The notes under the pieces are model-generated. The model saw nothing but the letters and a program-made list of their open reading frames with translations. It made no database searches and was not told the origin of the DNA. Of a stretch of DNA of 64,000 bases, positions 61,338 through 64,000 are shown piece after piece. The first letter of the stretch is position 1, and each line of letters starts with the position of its first letter. The position numbers and the translations under genes were made by a program. The DNA comes from Miltoncostaea sp963823515 (GTDB lineage: Bacteria > Actinomycetota > Thermoleophilia > Miltoncostaeales > Miltoncostaeaceae): assembly GCA_963823515.1 (NCBI GenBank), contig CAWGMB010000006.1:124001-188000 (forward strand), read 5' to 3'.

Positions 61338-62134
61338 GCCGACGCCTGCGGCGTGTCGTCGCCGCCGTCCCCGGCGCCCGACCGGAGCCCGACGCCGCCG
61401 GTGATCGCACCCACGATGTCCTCGCGCGTCGTCTCGTCGCGATGGAAGTCGCCGGCGTTCCCCCCGAGGAAGAGGACCACGATGCGGTCGGCGACCTCGA
61501 AGACGTTGGCCAGGTTGTGGCTGATCACGACCACCGCGAGCCCCCTCTCCTTGAGACGATGGATGAGATCGAGCACCTGCCGGGTCTGGGCGACCCCGAG
61601 GGCCGCGGTCGGCTCGTCGAGGATCACCAGCTTGGGCTCGCCGAGCAGCGAGCGGGCGATCGCCACGATCTGACGCTGGCCTCCCGACAGCGACGCCACG
61701 GGAGTGGTGACGCTGGGAATTCGGGCCGAGAGCGACTGGATGAGCTCCACGGAGCGCTGCTCCATGACGGTGTCGTCGAGGAGCATCAGCGAGCCGAGCG
61801 GCCCCTTGAGGTACTCCTCACGGCCGAGAAAAAGATTGCCCGCGACGTCGAGGTTGTCGGCCAGGGCGAGGTCCTGGTACACGGTCGCGATCCCGAGCGC
61901 GGTCGCGTCGTGAGGCCCGCTGATGCCCACGGGCTCGCCGAGGAAGCGGAACTCTCCGCTGTCGGCCAGTCCGACCCCGGAGACGGTCTTGATCAGCGTG
62001 GACTTGCCTGCGCCGTTGTCGCCGACCAGCGCGACGACCTCGCCGGCCTCCACGCGGAAGTCCACATCGGTCAGTGCCTGCACCGCGCCGAAGCGCTTGT
62101 TGACGCCCTTCAGTTCAAGAACGGGAACGCTCAC
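61334..62134 (-). CDS. xylG: Sugar ABC transporter ATPase (single domain)
   Basis: 266 aa. Walker A VGDNGAGKSTLIKTV near residue 35, Q-loop TVYQDLALADNL near 85, ABC signature ASLSGGQRQ near 153 and Walker B KLVILDEPTAALG near 170. Only one ATPase domain, whereas E. coli XylG and RbsA have two in tandem; single-domain forms occur in actinobacteria and would work as homodimers. AAGGACC ribosome-binding site before the GTG. Separated from xylF by a strong hairpin. Confidence 0.9.
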   Translation of the reverse strand: MSVPVLELKGVNKRFGAVQALTDVDFRVEAGEVVALVGDNGAGKSTLIKTVSGVGLADSGEFRFLGEPVGISGPHDATALGIATVYQDLALADNLDVAGNLFLGREEYLKGPLGSLMLLDDTVMEQRSVELIQSLSARIPSVTTPVASLSGGQRQIVAIARSLLGEPKLVILDEPTAALGVAQTRQVLDLIHRLKERGLAVVVISHNLANVFEVADRIVVLFLGGNAGDFHRDETTREDIVGAITGGVGLRSGAGDGGDDTPQASA

Positions 62135-62157
62135 TGTGGTCCTTTCTCGGCGCGGCG

Positions 62158-62187
62158 GGCCGGACGGGGGCACGCCCCCGTCCGGCC
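62158..62187 (-). promoter_or_regulatory. 13-bp intercistronic hairpin in the xyl operon
   Basis: 62158-62170 pairs perfectly with 62175-62187 around a four-base loop, beginning 15 bases after the xylF stop. Such stems between a binding-protein gene and its transporter genes often protect the upstream mRNA or partly stop transcription, giving more binding protein than transporter. Confidence 0.65.
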
Positions 62188-62201
62188 GTTCCGTGCTGCT
62201 G

Positions 62202-63314
62202 CTACTCGATCCCCGCCTCCGTGCAGGCGTCCTTGTAGGGCGGCGTGCAGATCTGCGCGGCCGTCCAGAAGCCGTCCGCGACGACCGTGTCCTTCACGTT
62301 GTCCTTCGTGACGGAGATCGGGTCGAGCAGGATGCTCGGAACGTCGCCGGCACCGTTGTCGACACCCACCGTCGTCGCCGACGGAGTGACGCCGCTCACG
62401 AGGTCCACCGCGAGCTGTGCGGCCTGCTCGGCCTCCGGCTTGATCGCCTTGTAGATCGTCATGAACTGCTCACCCGAGAGGATCCGCTGAATGGCGGCCA
62501 GCTCGGCGTCCTGACCCGTGACGGGCCGCGTGGACGGCTTGATGCCCCTGCCCTTCATGGAGGCGATCGCGCCGCCGCCGGTGCCGTCGTTGGCGGCGTA
62601 GACGCCCACGAAGCCGTTCTTGCCGAGCTTCGTGATGGCCTGGTCCATCTCGGTCTGGGCCTTGTCGGGACTCCAGTCCGGGGTGTCGTACTCGGCGCCG
62701 ATCTTCAGCGTGCTGCTGTCGAAGATCGAGTGCGCGCCGGCCTTGAAGAGCTTGGCGTTGTTGTCCGTCGGGGAGCCGTTGATCATCACGATCGTGCCGT
62801 CGGCCTTGCCGTCGGCGGTCAGCTTGTCGAGGAGCGCCTGACCCTGCAGCTTGCCGACCTTCTCGTTGTCGAACGAGATGTAGTAATCGACCGGCACGCC
62901 GGTGATGAGGCGGTCGTAGCTGACGACCGGGATGTCCTTCGCCGCCGCCTGCGTCGCGATCGCGCCGGCCGCGGCCGAGTTGACCGGGTCCAGGACGAGG
63001 ACCTGAGCGCCGTTGGTGATAGCGGCCTCGGCCTGCGACTGCTGCTTGGACGCATCCTGGTCCGCGTTGGAATAGATGATCTTGCAGTCCGGGCAGAGCT
63101 CGGCGACCTTGGCCTCGAAGAGGGGCCGGTCCTGCGTCTCATAGCGAGCGGTCTTGGTCTCCGGTAGCAGCAAGGCGATCGTGCCGCCCGTCGCCGCGCC
63201 TCCCGCGGTGTCCGAGCTGCTGTCGTCATCATCCCCACACGCGCTCAAACCGAGCGCGATGAGCCCCGCTGCAACCACGGCGGCGAAGCCTTTCGCTTTC
63301 GACATGCCTTTCAC
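62202..63314 (-). CDS. xylF: Xylose-type sugar-binding lipoprotein
   Basis: 370 aa. Lipoprotein signal ending LGLSAC, then an acidic DDDD/Ser linker and a periplasmic-binding protein type 1 fold. YDRLITGVPVDYYISFDNEK near residue 140 and GKLQGQALLDKL match XylF. I chose the GTG at 63314 because AAAGGGG lies five bases upstream; ATG at 63305 and GTG at 63320 are alternatives. The ligand is probably xylose or a related pentose. Confidence 0.9.
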   Translation of the reverse strand: MKGMSKAKGFAAVVAAGLIALGLSACGDDDDSSSDTAGGAATGGTIALLLPETKTARYETQDRPLFEAKVAELCPDCKIIYSNADQDASKQQSQAEAAITNGAQVLVLDPVNSAAAGAIATQAAAKDIPVVSYDRLITGVPVDYYISFDNEKVGKLQGQALLDKLTADGKADGTIVMINGSPTDNNAKLFKAGAHSIFDSSTLKIGAEYDTPDWSPDKAQTEMDQAITKLGKNGFVGVYAANDGTGGGAIASMKGRGIKPSTRPVTGQDAELAAIQRILSGEQFMTIYKAIKPEAEQAAQLAVDLVSGVTPSATTVGVDNGAGDVPSILLDPISVTKDNVKDTVVADGFWTAAQICTPPYKDACTEAGIE

Positions 63315-63387
63315 GTGCACCCCTTTCGTGCGGCCCTGAACGATGGGCCGATCCGGTGCCGGGCCGGTCTACGGCCCAATCGGGGCG

Positions 63388-63416
63388 AGACTATGCAACG
63401 AACGACACGATGTCAC
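63388..63416 (-). promoter_or_regulatory. Promoter of the xyl operon
   Basis: Minus-strand GTGACA (63416-63411), 17-bp spacer, TAGTCT (63393-63388). The -35 overlaps the stop of the upstream oxidoreductase gene. The leader of about 65 bases contains a GGGCCG...CGGCCC inverted repeat that might bind a sugar regulator. Confidence 0.6.
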
Positions 63417-64000
63417 CCCCGACCGCGCTGCTTCTGGGTTACACGGGCGGCGTCGATGACCTCGAGCACGGCCACGGCGTCGGCCGGATCGACCGTGACC
63501 GGCCCCTCGCCGCGCAGATGGCGCGCCACGCCGGCGTAGAACGCGGGGTAGTCGCCGGGCTCGGTCTCGACCGGACGCGGCTCGCCCCCGTCGCCCAGTC
63601 GCCCCCAGGCCCCGGCCGGCTCGCGGCCCCAGGCACGGCCGCCGGGCCGGGCGCCCGTGCGCAGCGCGTCCTCCTGGGGGTCGAGCCCGAACACCTCGTA
63701 CGTGGCGGCCCGGCCCACCAGACGCATCCGCGGCGCCGGCACGCCCGACAGGACGCTCGCCCCCAGGTGGGAGCGCACGCCGCCCGGGTGGGTGAGCGAC
63801 AGGAAGACCTCGTCGTCCACCTGCGCTCCGGCGCGGACCATGTCGAGCTCGGCGTGGACCGCGACGGGCGGCCCGAAGAGCACGATCGCCTGATCGATGA
63901 GGTGGCTTCCGAGGTCGGCGAGCAGACCGCCGGCCTCGTCCACGCCGGGCCGCTCTCGCCAGCGGGAGGCGTCCACCCGCGGGCGCCAGCGGTCGAAGCG
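63413..64000 (-). CDS. Gfo/Idh/MocA-family oxidoreductase, C-terminal part
   Basis: Cut by the window edge; only the last 195 residues are present. GGLLADLGSHLIDQAIVLFG is the conserved catalytic-domain start containing the GSHxxD signature, followed by the beta-sheet dimer domain and a C-terminal helix (PADAVAVLEVIDAARVT). These enzymes oxidise sugars or inositols with NAD(P). Its position upstream of the xyl transporter suggests a sugar substrate. Confidence 0.85.
   Translation of the reverse strand, partial: RFDRWRPRVDASRWRERPGVDEAGGLLADLGSHLIDQAIVLFGPPVAVHAELDMVRAGAQVDDEVFLSLTHPGGVRSHLGASVLSGVPAPRMRLVGRAATYEVFGLDPQEDALRTGARPGGRAWGREPAGAWGRLGDGGEPRPVETEPGDYPAFYAGVARHLRGEGPVTVDPADAVAVLEVIDAARVTQKQRGRG

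Overview
This window looks like chromosomal DNA from a very GC-rich actinobacterium-like organism. The class Thermoleophilia (Solirubrobacterales or Gaiellales type) is my best guess, but that is an inference. The reasons are: a dcw (division and cell wall) cluster with ftsZ, ftsQ and ftsW but no ftsA; a murL gene inside it; a split glycine decarboxylase (gcvPA/gcvPB); an actinobacterial-style Tad pilus operon; GTG and TTG starts everywhere; and strong G/C preference at third codon positions. Most genes lie on the minus strand in long operons whose neighbours overlap by 1-4 bases (GTGA, ATGA, TGATG).

Layout. 1-3.1 kb: a membrane c-di-GMP-type protein and a small anchored protein, closed by a strong hairpin. 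3.1-7.5 kb: the glycine cleavage operon gcvT-H-PA-PB. 7.6-24.5 kb: the dcw cluster, read right to left as mraZ-rsmH-ftsL-ftsI-murE-murF-mraY-murL-murD-ftsW-murG-murC-murB-ftsQ, then ftsZ from its own promoter. MurE carries the DNPR signature of a meso-diaminopimelate-adding enzyme, which fits lysA at 42.5 kb. MurL next to MurD suggests that D-Glu enters peptidoglycan by ligating L-Glu and then epimerising it.

24.45-24.95 kb: a short divergent control region. On one side is a MraZ-box promoter. On the other are two perfect LexA/SOS boxes in front of a 103-aa two-helix membrane protein. 25.0-28.9 kb: a six-gene operon (Ppx/GppA phosphatase, ExeA-like ATPase, unknown 108-aa protein, two CHAD proteins, metallophosphoesterase) that points to polyphosphate biology. 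29.2-35.8 kb: a response regulator and histidine kinase lead a compact Tad/Flp pilus operon. 36.5-45.2 kb: small unknown proteins, talC, folP, thrB-thrC-hom-lysA, an alpha/beta hydrolase and a family 5 uracil-DNA glycosylase. 45.2-51.1 kb: two M23 peptidoglycan hydrolases and a cytochrome c maturation set (ccmE-ccmF-ccmI-like) with an LppM-like lipoprotein. 51.2-58.5 kb: an ATP-dependent DNA ligase, a secreted protein, an AcuC-like deacetylase, an aldo/keto reductase, YjbQ, and an ECF sigma factor with a C-terminal zinc finger. 58.5-60.1 kb: a membrane-tethered MarR-like regulator. 60.1-64 kb: a xylose-type ABC transporter and the end of a Gfo/Idh/MocA oxidoreductase.

Two themes run through the window. 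First, many operon-first genes have a TAnnnT hexamer 6-8 nt before the start codon and no Shine-Dalgarno sequence, so leaderless transcripts appear common. Second, four genes (murE, murG, the DNA ligase and a membrane protein next to the sigma factor) are broken by single-base indels in G/C-rich runs. Because two of them are normally essential, sequencing or assembly error is the likeliest cause.
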